Shown: positions 12,401 to 25,200 of the stretch, piece after piece
Numbering within the stretch: position 1 is the stretch's first letter
How the letters are laid out: every line of letters begins with the position of its first letter
NCBI RefSeq assembly: GCF_030867145.1
Contig: NC_134436.1
Location: 4,278,001 to 4,342,000, forward strand
DNA: 64,000 nt
From: Opisthocomus hoazin
Lineage: Eukaryota; Chordata; Aves; Opisthocomiformes; Opisthocomidae
Reading direction: 5' to 3'
Program-made: the position numbers and the translations under genes
The notes under the pieces: model-generated
Told to the model about the DNA's origin: nothing
The model's database searches: none
Seen by the model: only the letters and a program-made list of their open reading frames with translations

Positions 12401-15400
12401 AATATTGCTAGCTTATAAGTTTTTTTTCCATAAGATCTTGGTATGGAGACTGTACTCCCTACTCTCCTGAGTTCTTTATCCTCTCTATGGCCTCCATCCC
12501 TTACTAGAGGATCCAGCGATGCTGCTCTACATTTGCAGATAGGGGTGTGTGTAAATATATCTATATATATGCAAGCATATATATATATGTATGTGCAACA
12601 TGTACTGTTAGTGGTCGTTCTGTTTGGGTAAAGCCTGTTATGCAAATCCATCTGATTTTTTAAGGTGATGCTATTAAGGTGACATTGTGCACCTACTTCT
12701 GAATATATGGTGTTCAGGTGCCTTTGGCTGGCTTAGAGAACTAGTGAAATGAACGCTTCAGCATTAAGTACTACAGAACTGCTTCCACTACACAGTGAGA
12801 AGAGCATATCTTACAGTGCATTGTGGATTCCCTTTCATATTCCAGGACTGCCTCCATGCAATCACTCCAACACAGGTCTTAACATCAAAAGATGACAGAG
12901 ATACAGTGAAGTAAAAGTCTCTCAGAAGCCACACAGCTTGGCAAATATTAAAAATGTTTGCCTGCCAGTGGCACCCAAAGCTATGTAACTGTTGTTTGAA
13001 TAAAGACAGGAAGTAACTCATCCACATTGAAGAACTGATGTCTGGAGCACATTACAAAACAGACATATTAGGCTTGAAAACCAGATTTCAAAAGCAGGAC
13101 CCTGACACAGAGTTGGAGGTATTAAGCTGGCCTTCATACAAAGTAGAGCAAATATATGTCTGCTGTCTCTCCAGCCACCCAACTCACTTGTTGTTCAACA
13201 TAATGGGCTCCATGGGGAAGGTGGGGGGCAGGGCAGGGAGTAGGGCATGTCATGAAGAGGTCACCCCATATATGTTGTCGAGTGGGAAATGTTACACTAC
13301 AGGCATACCATTGCAATAAGGTACATAGATCAGATGTTGGGCACACCAACAGGGCTTTGCGTTAGCTAAAGGGTGAAAACCCATGTTACAAATGCACCAT
13401 TCCAGCAGGGGTAATACCTGGATCTCCTACGAAATGTGAGACTCTGAAAGGCTGCCCTATGGATGCAGCAGTGGGTATTGCATCAGTGCTGGGGCATTAC
13501 ACCTGACTTCAGGCTTCAGCAAAGAGATGGGGAATCTTTCGAGCTGGCCCTGGCAGCCCTCTTCCAGCTCCTTCAGTAATATTTTATAGAAGGTTCAAGT
13601 GTCTTGGCTCCCCTTGAGCAGCACTGAGGAGAACTGGAAAGTCCTTGCCCATTAATTACGGGAATGGCACCACACAAGAAGCCTGACAAGACATAACAGT
13701 TATTACAAGACATCAATCACAGCCACCCAAGACAACTGAGTGACCCAAGTCTCCTGTTAATCTATTTCAGTGCAGCTGCAATATAAATGCAATCCTGAAG
13801 ATAAGCGTCTTACCCTGAAAGGTGACTGCACTGAGAACTGACAGGTGCAAGTACCTCCCTCTGTTCTCAGGGTCTAAATGGCACAAAAAGATGAAAGCAG
13901 TTTTGTTTTATCCTTGGGCACCCTTCACACACACAACAAGAGGTCTCAGCTGGCCACATAGGGTAAAATTCTGGCTACAGCACAAGCAAGGAGACTTATG
14001 AGCCAGAAAGTGATGGGATTGTTACGTAGGTGAATTCTTCCACATTAGAAGATACCAGAGATTCAAAGTGTGACAGGTCAACCCAGGGCACTAAATGCAC
14101 TTGCTTTCAGTCAGAGGGAGGGACTATTCCGCCACAGTGATCTTGCTAATGGCCCCCTGGGTCAAGCAAGCTCTCACAAATGGACAGGTCATATCATCTG
14201 CAAAGCTGTCAAACGTGCTGTTTGGCTGATGGCAGGAACTGCTGACCTGTGAGTTATATTGCTCGTTGTTTGTGCCTACGGAAAAATTAAAATTCCTATT
14301 AAGTATCTGTGCTTAGGCCCTTACTGTGCACTGCTAGGCTCCTCCTGTGAACCTGCCAAGCCAAACCATGTAGGTGCTGACATTCCTTAATCTGCACACA
14401 TGCTAATGCAAAGCAAGCTGGAAGTAACAGGATATTGCAGTGCTATAATGCCAAAACCTTCAGAACCTGATCAATGTTGATGGTGCAGTTAGTTCTGCAT
14501 TGACTAACTTACAAAGTGAAACCCCTAAAGCAAGCGAGTTTTGTGGTGAAGAGCTCACTGCCACAGTGCCTGCCAGAATCGTGCGGCTCTATAAAATAAT
14601 AAATAGGTCACAGGTACAGTGCAGGTGTAAGCGTGTGCAGCCCATATGGTATGCTGTGCAACAAACACATAGGACAGCTGCACACCCCATGGGATAGAGT
14701 ATGGAAAACTTCTATTTTATGCTAAGTTTTGTCTCTTCCCAACACAGAGGTTTGTACCAAAAACTTTTAACCTCAGAGGCTCTTTGTGCTTCCTCACTCT
14801 GCAAGGACATGTGTATGCTCCACCACACATATCTATTTTGTTGACTGTAAGTGCCAGTGGGCACTGGGCTGATGGTACCTGCTCTGTGCAAAGGCTGGCG
14901 AAAAAATCCATACATGTTGCCAATCAATGATGGGATTATGGTGGCAAACAGGACAGATGCCCTTATGCTCACCTACCTACATGGCAAATAGCAATTTGCT
15001 TGAGCCCATCCTGAAGCCCTCCAAGGTCTCTTCATGTCTGTGCAGCTGGGTGAGGTCAGGGCTGTCATTCCTCTCCTCTGATGTTAGCTCAACCACAAGT
15101 CCTATGTCGTCTCTTAAATGCTTGAGAGAGACTACAACTTTCTGCATTTTCTGTACACTGTCAAAACAAATAGAAGAATTTGGTGGTGAAAACCATGCAC
15201 TACCTCCTCCTGCCCTAGTCCAGCTCCCTGAGCCTCCTCTGAAAACTTGTTTTAAAATGCAGAACTGGGCAAGTTTGGCAAGACTGCTTTTATGCCCATA
15301 TTCAGACACACCTTCAAAATGAAGAGATTGTCCAAACGCTTCTTGTCTAAGCCTACCATGTTGACTTTGCTTCTGCTCTCCCACTCACCTACCCAAAGCT

Positions 15401-18400
15401 CTGTTTCCAGAAAACTGTTTTAGATGTTTTGAAAAGTCATGTACCTTCCTTCCTGCCAACTGATGGCTCACAGGATTTTAGATATTTGTAAAGATGAATA
15501 GCCAAGGGCTGACAGAGACCAAGCAGGCAAACGTACACAGCCTCTGCTGATCAGTGTCCCAATCCTTCCGTGGCATGCGCGGCCAGAACTGATATACCCA
15601 AGGACAATCCTAGCTGTCATATTGAGCATAAGCTCCCAGTGGAACTGGTTTGCTGACAAGTCAAAAACCTTTTCAATATGTGGCTGTTGCAGATATGATT
15701 CCTCTACTCAAACATGACCAAAGTTCTTGATCATATAAGATAATGCCTTTGGATGTGGTAAAGTATATATGTCTCAGTTGCTCTTCACCTTCCAAACCAG
15801 TTTAGATTAGTCTGTATAACTGACATAGGTGTCTCGTTTTTCTGTTCTAATAGTATGTGCCATCTGCATGTTTTTCTTTAAATAGTTTTGTATTTTCTTC
15901 TACACTATTAATTTAGCAGCATTTGGTGAAGAAGATATCTCCTGGAGGTGCACAGGTAGATCCCAGAGAAAGATTTACACTTACTTGCTGCATTCTGTTG
16001 TGAGACATTCAGTAGCTGGTTTACAGCTTGATTGTGTATGATCACTGGTGTATAAAACTAATCATAATTGCACACAATCATTTCTTTCGTTAGCACAGCT
16101 TTCTCTATAAAACAGGTTAATGATCCATTAAAAATTGGATTCCATTTATTTGAGAACACTAGTTTTTCGTAAAACCATAGTTTTATTCTTTGCTGTTTGT
16201 ATACCATACCAGTCTTTCCTTAATCTTTCCTGGTACAAATTTCACGCCCTTTGCCATATACATCTTTACTTCTTCCCATGTGAACTCTTTCACTGGTCTC
16301 TCTCCGCAGTTCCAAGACATGTTAAAATAATCCATCACTGAGGCGACCTGAGCCAATTCTTGTATTGTTCTTCAGTGAAGATCTCTATCATCTCACCTGC
16401 CATCAGCTACAGGTTCACTTACACATGCAAGAAAGTAAACGCATGTAAACAGATGCTCGTTTGTTGCGCCTTATAGTATTTTATCTGTTTTGACTGTCAT
16501 CACAGCAGAGCTTTGTTTTGTACTTAACATAGCAGAACAACAATTTCAGGTGAAGCTTCTGGGCTAATACTTTAATAAAATAAAACAGCTAGTGAAAATC
16601 CATGCATATTAGAAGCCTGCCTAGAAACATTCTCGTTTCTTAGTCATTTTTGGCAGATACTTATCTAGCAGTTCTCATCCCCTTCAAGTCTCTGTAAAAT
16701 GAAGCTCTCACAGCTTCTCAGGGCTTGTTTCTTACCTCATAAAAAGCTACCCTTATATTGACAGTGGGGTGTACGGAAGCTAGGATTTAATTAAATGTTT
16801 TACTTGGACCACTTTGAAGTATGATATTCAGTATAATGCCTCTGCCAAATGCAGTTTAGTGGAGGCAGGTAAATGTCACAAATCTAATTGCCAAGGGCAT
16901 GTATATGCAGCTGCAAACTAAGTCCTAAATCCTACTTTCAAGTATCTCATTCCCCAGTCCCTGGTGCAAAAGACAAGAAATTTTGGAGCAGTTTCAGTTT
17001 CAATTGCTCACATAATCAGTACAGTTCTTCTGAACCGTTTGCTTTAATATGAAAGCACATACATGGCTCACTTTTCCTTATTTCTCAAGAGCCTTGATTT
17101 TCCTATTCTCGGAAAATAGTCTCATAGAAAGTGTCAAAAATTGTTAGAGAAGAAGTAGAGCTTTGGACACATGAAAAGATGGGGGAGGGAGTTGTAGGAA
17201 AGAAGCTTTTCTGCAACTATGAAGAGAACTGAAAGAGTTAAAGATATCAATTTTTGAACTATGAATGTTCAATGTCACCATTTTCAGCTCTTTGAGATAT
17301 GGCAGTTCGGATTTCTCTGGGTGGCTGGTAACTTAAGACAACCCCTTCAAAATGTAGACATGCTGTCAAGATTGTCTTTTATATGACAAGAACAAGCATG
17401 AAATAACAGAAACACAATAGAAATTTCAATCATGCAGTGGCCAAATGGCACAAGGTCTTTCATCAGCCTCTAACTTTTAACAGTAATGAAATGCAACATG
17501 TGATGATAAAAGTTGCAGGCAGGTTTACCTTCACTGGTATGTTTTGAAAACAGTGCATTATTACATACATTGCTTTTCTCAGTTAGCAGAAGACATTTTC
17601 TACTACTGTTGCATGGATTGTCTTCTTCCTCAAACATGTCTAGCAAGGTCACTGTGATCGTATCACTGCTTTTTTTCCTGCTAATATAAGAACATTGTGA
17701 CTCGCTATGAATATGGCTAAGAAAAGGTACATGTAGACTCGAGGTATTAACAGGCACTTTTTCTTTTCCACCTGAGCAATGTTAATAACAAAGTGCCTGT
17801 TCTTTGCGCATTTCTGCTGTGGGCAATGACCACACCAGATCCTACAAAGAAATGAGTGCATGAACAACTGCATGGACATACTGCTGTTAGACAAATGGTC
17901 CAGTGCTGGAAATTTTAGGTAGTTACCTGATTAAGAAATCCAGCACGGTTGGAACATACCTGGTAGTCCCACTGAGCATACATTGCCAGGGTGTATTGTG
18001 TGGAAGATCCCATCCTGAACAATGAAACACAATTAATGTTATAATTTTTTTTTTATTTTTTTTTTGTCCAAACCAGCTGATCTGTCAATTGAATACCATT
18101 GGGAGAAAAAGAATTGCTCAGCTGAGCTTATTATTTTGATTCCCATTAGAAATCTGTATTTTACTAACATAGCTTCTTCATTTTGTGACTTTAAAATTTG
18201 ATCCTTTAACTCTAATGCACTTTTCTTCTTTTGAAAAGATAATGCGTTATTTTGCAGAAGATTTTGGCATTTAATGGGCAGCTGAATGTCTTTTAATGCA
18301 CAGCTTAATATATATTTCAGACTAGGAAAGAAGGTTACTCCATGTTAAAATCCTGAGGATGGAGGAAGTGGAAAAAATGCTTTTAACAGAAATGTAAAAG

Positions 18401-18929
18401 AATAATTTGGCCACAAAAAAGAGAGAGGAAAACTCTTACTGAATACTGTTTGGAGGTTCCACTTATTTACCTAATAGCTCAAATTTCGTTATTTCTGTGT
18501 AGGACAGCAATATTTTTGGTTATGAGTTTGTAGCTCCCGTTTTAGAATTTTGAATCCTGGGAGAATGATTTTTTCAGGCTTGTGAAGATCTAGTTCTAAC
18601 ATTTAAAAATTGAAAGATGAGTGAATAGATAAGACATCCTCTAATGAGAAAGGCTGTCTTGGGCCACAAAATACTTATTTGTTGTTCTACTAGTGAGAGG
18701 CTGAACTTCAAATGTCAATATCCTCCACAATAGACAAGGATAGCAAAGATTTTCTCACAGTGAGATCACCTCTGTAATGTGAACTTCCTGATATATGCAG
18801 TTCTGAAGCCTTTCCTTTATATCGCTGCAGTCTGTCTTTCAGCCCTATAGTCTCCGCCAGGCTCTTGGGACAGGGCTTTCACCTCTGCGCCCAAACTCCT
18901 CTAACCCTCAGGCCCTTGCACTAGTGCAT
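9465..18929. other. intergenic spacer, no gene seen
   Basis: AT-rich spacer downstream of PCDHA. The short open frames present have no recognisable domains. A small TA-rich microsatellite sits at 12551-12592. No rRNA, tRNA or intact transposon was recognised. Moderately GC-richer stretches around 13130-15650 remain unexplained and could be old, diverged repeats. Confidence 0.6.
12551..12592. repeat. (TA)n-rich microsatellite
   Basis: Interrupted TA dinucleotide runs, ending in a TATGTATGTG stretch. Confidence 0.8.
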
Positions 18930-19290
18930 TGTAAATATGTTAGGTCTGATATGTTGGATTTGTGGTGGGACACTGATGCGTTAATTGGCTTTCGTTTTCC
19001 ACCTCCTGCTTTGTGGCTTTAGTCTAAAGCGTCTAGGGACCGCATTGCTCAGTAGATAACAATAGGAGTCAGCGGTCATTTAAACAACTAATCAACATTA
19101 CCCAGGGATGGGCAGCACAAAGCCTAATGGGTAATTACGGCTGCAATATCTGCACCTCATCAAAGCCTGCTCTAATCAACACTATTAGCCTGAAAATGAC
19201 AAGACTGAATGGCGCCTGATGAATCCATATTGTTACAGTTGGAAAAATAGTTAGAGTTTGATTGTTGCACTGGAGGCGATGCTCTTTCAC
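18930..19290. promoter_or_regulatory. candidate developmental enhancer, homeodomain/SOX/TCF-rich
   Basis: In about 350 bases the block has GCGTTAATTGG (near 18978), a SOX-like AACAATAG at 19058-19065, CTAATCAACATTACCC (near 19088), CCTAATGGGTAATTACGG (homeodomain pair, TAATTA at 19132-19137) and a TCF/LEF-like ATCAAAG at 19159-19165. The density and preserved spelling of such words contrasts with the flanking low-information AT-rich DNA. It lies about 10 kb downstream of the PCDHA end, in the interval where long-range alpha enhancers are expected. No CTCF core is present, so it does not look like the CTCF-bound HS5-1 itself. Confidence 0.45.
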
Positions 19291-22200
19291 TTGTAGGAGA
19301 ACTTTCTTTTTCTTTCTGCCTTTTTTTAGTTCGCTTTTGCCCAGTGATTACTTTTTCTGTTAGAGCTGATGAGTGCTGTCAGATGTGGATCCTTTCACTA
19401 AACCTGTGTGCATGTAAGCCTGCCTCTTTATTTGTTGTGCTACAAGCTAAATGCCTAATTTACTGTTAAGTGTTGGGATGGGGTGTGTGTGCTGTAGTAT
19501 TAAATATTAGGAACATGTTTAAATATCTTCCTTCCTCTTCTCCCATTTTTCCGGTAAAAAAAATGAGTCACAGCAATTTGATTGCTCCTCTTATAAGACA
19601 CAAGAGCTTGAAATCATTCAGGTTCCAAAATCACTCTTTGGAAGAGAGAGAAGGAAGAGAATAAATTTTTTCCCATAATATTCAATTCCCTAGTTATCAT
19701 TCCAGACTGGCAGTGTCAGAGAAGGAAGTGGTTTCAGGAAAGGTTCGGACTGAGCCAGTGTCTAGAGCATCAGCCACTCTTAGACCTTACCTTGTTGTCA
19801 CCGGACCTCAGTCCTAAATGAGGTCACCAGACCTCGGTCCTAAAAAGTCTGTGTATTTCATACTGTGAGACAATGAGTGATCTGGAGGTTTATCTCCATC
19901 TTTCCTTCTGCTTTTTGGCAAGTAGCAGCTCTTGATGGCAACAAGGAGGAGGTATTTTTGCATTTGAAATCTGTATTTTGTCTAGCAGGAAAAAAGACAG
20001 AATTAAAAAGAAGAAAGTGCTCTCACTTAAACTTAGAGAATCTTAGATTTAAAGAAAATTAATCATCTGATTTTACTTATTGCCCGTAAGTCTGATAGCA
20101 ATATTGCAGAGAAAACACTTCACATCAAAAAGCACGTGGACTGGGAGGGTAACTACAAAGACAGCGGCATTAACAGCTGAGCAACATGTGCTTTGAATAG
20201 ATACCAATTAGTTAAAATGTTTCAGTTTTAGGCTAAGAAACATCCGGTTTGATTCAGCCAATAGAAGATACAGAATTGCTTGTTCCCTTCCCGAAATAGT
20301 ATCAAGGAGCCTGAGGTGAAAGTGGAAATAAGAGAAACTTCGGTTTTAAAAATAATGAAGCTGCCAAGCTGTCTGTAATTTCCACAGGTGAACTTTAAAA
20401 AGAAAGAGGGGAGATTTGTGTTTCTGTATAACTTCAAACTGATTGTTGCCTCAATATCTGGTAGTACTTCTGCCTCAAAAAGAGACTAGATATTAGGTAG
20501 GTATGGTAAGGAGTTAAAAACATTCTGGTAGTTCCTATAGTTAAAAATAATTATAGAAGTATGACTTTGTGAAAGCCTGGATTTCTTCTTTCCAATTGTA
20601 GACATCTTAATGTGGAGTACTTATTCAAAACTGCTTCTTGTTTATTCACTGCCACAAGTTTATTCAGAGCCACTTGACTGGTCTGCTTCTACAGTTAACA
20701 AAGAACAGCATTCCTGGAGGGCAACTCTTCTAAGCTTTTGGAAGTGAATTATCACTTGCAGATGCTCATTATTCTGTTTTAAAGGATCAAAGTCCTCTTT
20801 CTTTTCCCTTTCCTGTGTGTGCAGGATTACTTCAGCTCAAGCAACCAACTACTTGACTGGCTAAAGTCATGCAATAAATGTCTCAAGAAACTGCTAAAAT
20901 TCTGAATGAGATTTGTCGGTTTAAAATAAGGTTGTGCTGATCACCGATGCTTTGACAAATTTACTGAAGATACCAAAAAGGGAAGAGAGACACAGGACAA
21001 GGCTTTTCTGTATAGCTTTTGATGTTTTAAAAAATGGCACTTGCTTCCAAGACAGTGATAATAAGTTCTGAATGTAAGAAAATACATTTTAGAAGACCTA
21101 ATCAGAGAAGTGCTGTGAAATTATGTGAAGCCACAAGATGAAGTAGATAATTCTGTGTTGCATTAGAACTAGGAAATTAATACTAACAGAACACCGTCTC
21201 TGTACTGCATGAAAACATTTCAAGTAGTATCTGGTGTTGGTTATGGTCCTCGTTATGCAGAAGTTATTTCATTCAAGAAATCAGTTTATCTCCCTCACTG
21301 TGAAAAATTTCAGGAGGGCCTTTCCAAGATGGGACCTCAAGCAGCTGGACATTGGTTTTGAGTCTGAATGCTGCCTTTTGAGCTCTTTTTCTGACCAGCA
21401 CCAGGTAAGAAATCTTCTCTATTTCTGAATATGCATTCTAAATGAAAATTCCTTGTTCATAAACATGTGAAATATGCCCACTTACTTAATCCCCAGTGTT
21501 GCAAATCCTTCTAAATAATTTTACTCTAAATCATAGGTATGAAACTACAGTCTTGAAGACTGCTATATCCACAGTTAGCTGTTCTCAGACTTTCCAGGTT
21601 AGTCTCTTTCTCCTATTCTGTAATATTTTTTTAAATCACCCCTTACTTTTTATGTCAGTAAAAAAAGAAAACTTAGCAGTCTCACTGAAACACAGAGTAA
21701 ACCACCAATTCAAACAGAGCAGGTTAAAAGAGGAAGTAAATTTTAAATAAGGCTACTGTTTATTTGTTAGTGTAATGAATGCTTGTGTTTTTGGACAAGG
21801 CACTTCAGACTGATAGCTCTTTCTAGAGAAGACAAAGCTTTCAAAAATCCTGGAGCTTGAAGATGGCAGTAGTGAAATCGGAGGCCTGTCTCACCCCTGG
21901 AAGTCGGAGCTTAATAAGAAGGATATAAACAATATCAGCTTGTTTTGAATTCAAACATAAGCACAGTATTATTGTGCAACTACCAAGGAGTGTATAAACA
22001 TTTTTGTACCTGGTGTCCTAGTAAAAGTAGTATTGTCCTTGCTAGGAACATGTCTCAGGCTTTATATTAATTGTCACACTCCAGGCCCTACCTGTTAAGG
22101 TTTGTTAATAGCTTGTTACAAGAACTTCATGTGTGAACTTAAGTTTAAACCAATGTCTTTAGCTATATACACAATTTGAGCATAGGATAGCAGTGAAGGC

Positions 22201-25200
22201 CTTGAAAATATGCGCATATGTTGAAACAGAGCCTCCGGAACTATGAGTCAGCAGTGAGTTGACCACTGGTGATTAAACAGGCACATCCTGAAGAGCTGGG
22301 AAAAGACTACTTTGCTGTAAGAGGGGGTGCCAGCAACAGCAGCAGCTCATTGGGAGATTAAAAAAGAAAAATTAAAAAAATCCCCAGCACAAAATACAAA
22401 GCAAGCCGGAGACCAAGACACCTATAGCAGCCTGGGAGAAGAAACACCCTCCAGCATACTGCAGTGCACCGGTGAATGGCTAAGAACTGTCTAGAAACAG
22501 AAATGTATTCTAAAATGAGAAAACATTGAATTTAGGGCTTATAAAGAAATAATTTTCCCCTTTGATTCCAGCTTCCCCTTTCTCAAAACCAATCACCTTC
22601 ACTATGTGGACTGAGATGAAGCGTAGGAGGCCTTGGCCCTAACTCGGTCATAACACCATCTCCACAGTATTGTACACTTACAGCTAATTTAGAATAACAT
22701 TGTTAAAATAACTTATTTGAATATGTGGTGATGGTTATGAATAATAATTACCAACCAACATTGTCTATGTGTATTGTTAATATCAGACAAGTGAGGTTGA
22801 TTTTAGAGTTTAAAGCTGCCCTTGTTTATGTCTTGTAAATATTCTGATCACAGCAGTCTCTACTTCCTTAATTAGTACAGTAGTACTCAGTTGTAACATG
22901 GTAAGGGTTATACTAAGGAATTTTATTCTCAGTAGTGAAATAATCAAATATCTAATAGCTAATACTATAATATTTATGTATTTCATGTTACATAGGAAGA
23001 ATGGGAAATGTGTGGGCAAGATTTAGAAAAGCTAGTGGGACTCCTCTCACCTAAGCTGTGAAGTCTGCAACATAGATATCTGCATCTGATCTAATCTTTG
23101 AGTCTCTTCATACTCAGTGGAGGGAAATAAACTCTTCTGAAATCCTAGTCATTTGGCCTATCTTCAAGAGTGATGAGGTGACCCTTGAAAGGCCTATTTC
23201 TGTCTCTTTATAAAGAGAGCCCAGACGATGAGCTCCCAGGTGACAGTCTTACCACGAATATCTCCATTTTGACAGGGAATCTCACCCTTTGGCTATTAGA
23301 GATGTCTGATCCTGGAAGTTTGTCTAACCAGAAGTTCCCTTTTCTGTCTTTTCACAGGGCAAGCTACTGAAATCTTGTTTTAGACAGAGTAAGAAATCCC
23401 ACTAAGAGGACTCATTTGCTATTCCTAATCTTCTGCAAGCAACCTTTTTTTTGGAGTCATGTGGATGTTGATTAGTCATGAGCAAGTTCACAGTAAATGT
23501 ATTACACAAAATTCTTTCCTTCCTGCTTAAATTGGTGTTCTCAGCCTCCCTCCTCCTTGAAGCTTCCCCTACTCTGTATCCCATCAAAGTATTGTTTGAG
23601 TGTAGGAGGAATGCAGGTTTCTATGTTGATGAAAAGATTAACAGGTTATTCTGGGCAGCAAGGTATGATGGCAATGCAATTTATACTGGTTAAAGGGAGA
23701 GAATGACTAATAGAATTAAATTCAGGCTCTTCTTGGGGTCATTAGCTCATAAGATAGGACAAATAAGTACAGAAAGAAACAGTGCTGGAGAAGTGGTTGT
23801 GGGGGTAATTTTCCACACCATAAGGGTAAGCAGGAAACTACAATGCATTCAGGGAGCAATGAGAAAGCCACGAATGAGGCAGTGTGACTCCAGAGCCTAA
23901 GACTTCCTCTTCTCATGACTGAAAAGTCATTGCTGACCGAACAGGCTGAAGCTCAAGAGATACAGACATGAAAGACTGCAGTGGAGGAGACCTGTAATAG
24001 GTCTGATCCCTAGCATAGGTTCTTGTGCAACTCCTTCCCCAGGTTCTTTTGACTGCTGTAAGCAGAGTACCACCTCAAACTCTACTAAGCTGCTGTGGCC
24101 AACACTTTATGCCATAGGGGATGATTTGGGAACCAGTGAGGAAAAGGAACACTGGAACGGGCCATGGATTAATGAAAAATAAATTAACAGGAAAAAAATA
24201 TTTGCCACCAGCTTCTTGCCTGTTGAAAGAAGATAATACACATAAGTAGGAGTGTATCTGTCATGCTGGCTGCTCTTAGGAGCCTTGCTCAGAGCACAAG
24301 TGCTTGCATTTGCACTAAAATAGCTTCCAGACAAGGGAAGAAAAAAATCTAAAGTGACAGCTGCTAGAATTCAAGGACTGGGAAACACTCTAGGGAAGTA
24401 TTCTTCTACAGACTGCAGACAGATTAAAGGCGTGGAGTAAACACAGGGGGTTTACACCAGCTGTGCACCGCTGACAGTGAAAAAATGTTACACTCCTTTT
24501 GCATATATTCCAGCTCCATCACTGACTCCCCAGCCAGCTTTACAACTTGAGAACATGATTCAATATGTCCTCTTTGGCTTAAAATCAAAATTATGGTACA
24601 CATTGCATGAACATACAGCTAATGAAAGATTGCAAATACTGTGAGAACATTTTCTGCCCACTTTTCTTTCTCTCTCTGTCACCAGGCTAGTAGTGTGCCT
24701 TCAGGTTCTTTGAATAATTCTAGCACCTAAGTTTGGTGTACCAGCCTGCCCTTCCCAAGACTCATGAGATAGAGCCCTTCTGGCCTCTGCAGACCTTAAT
24801 GTGTACTTCTGATCCTATCACTGTACAAATGCAATGGAATTCTGTCCAATTTTTATGGAAAAGAGTAAAGAGCACACACCCCAACCTGTCCCATTATTAT
24901 TCCTGAGCTGCTGCCAGTTTTTATCTGAATGGATAATTTCAAATACTAAGCAAAAGCTGAAAACTTTTGGACTGGTACAAAGTGGTTGTACCTTGATGTA
25001 ATAAATGGATAGGCAGTAGATTAACTGACTAGTCTAGCATTTTAAAGGAATTCTTTCTTATTTAGACCCAGAGCAAAGCACAGACAGTCCCAAAACTGAT
25101 TAAAACCAGCTTGTATTTGCTGGTGGTCTTTGTGTTATCAGGGTTTTTTTTATTACAGTTGTAGGGAAAAAGCACTTTGATTTAGTTTGCTCCTACTAGG

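Noticed and set aside
13402-13415. CCAGCAGGGGTAAT, partial CTCF-like match
   Set aside because: Lacks the GGC part of the core and lies in featureless sequence.
14977-15384. Minus frame of 135 codons overlapping a plus frame of 131 codons
   Set aside because: No domain recognised on either strand and no splice or promoter context.
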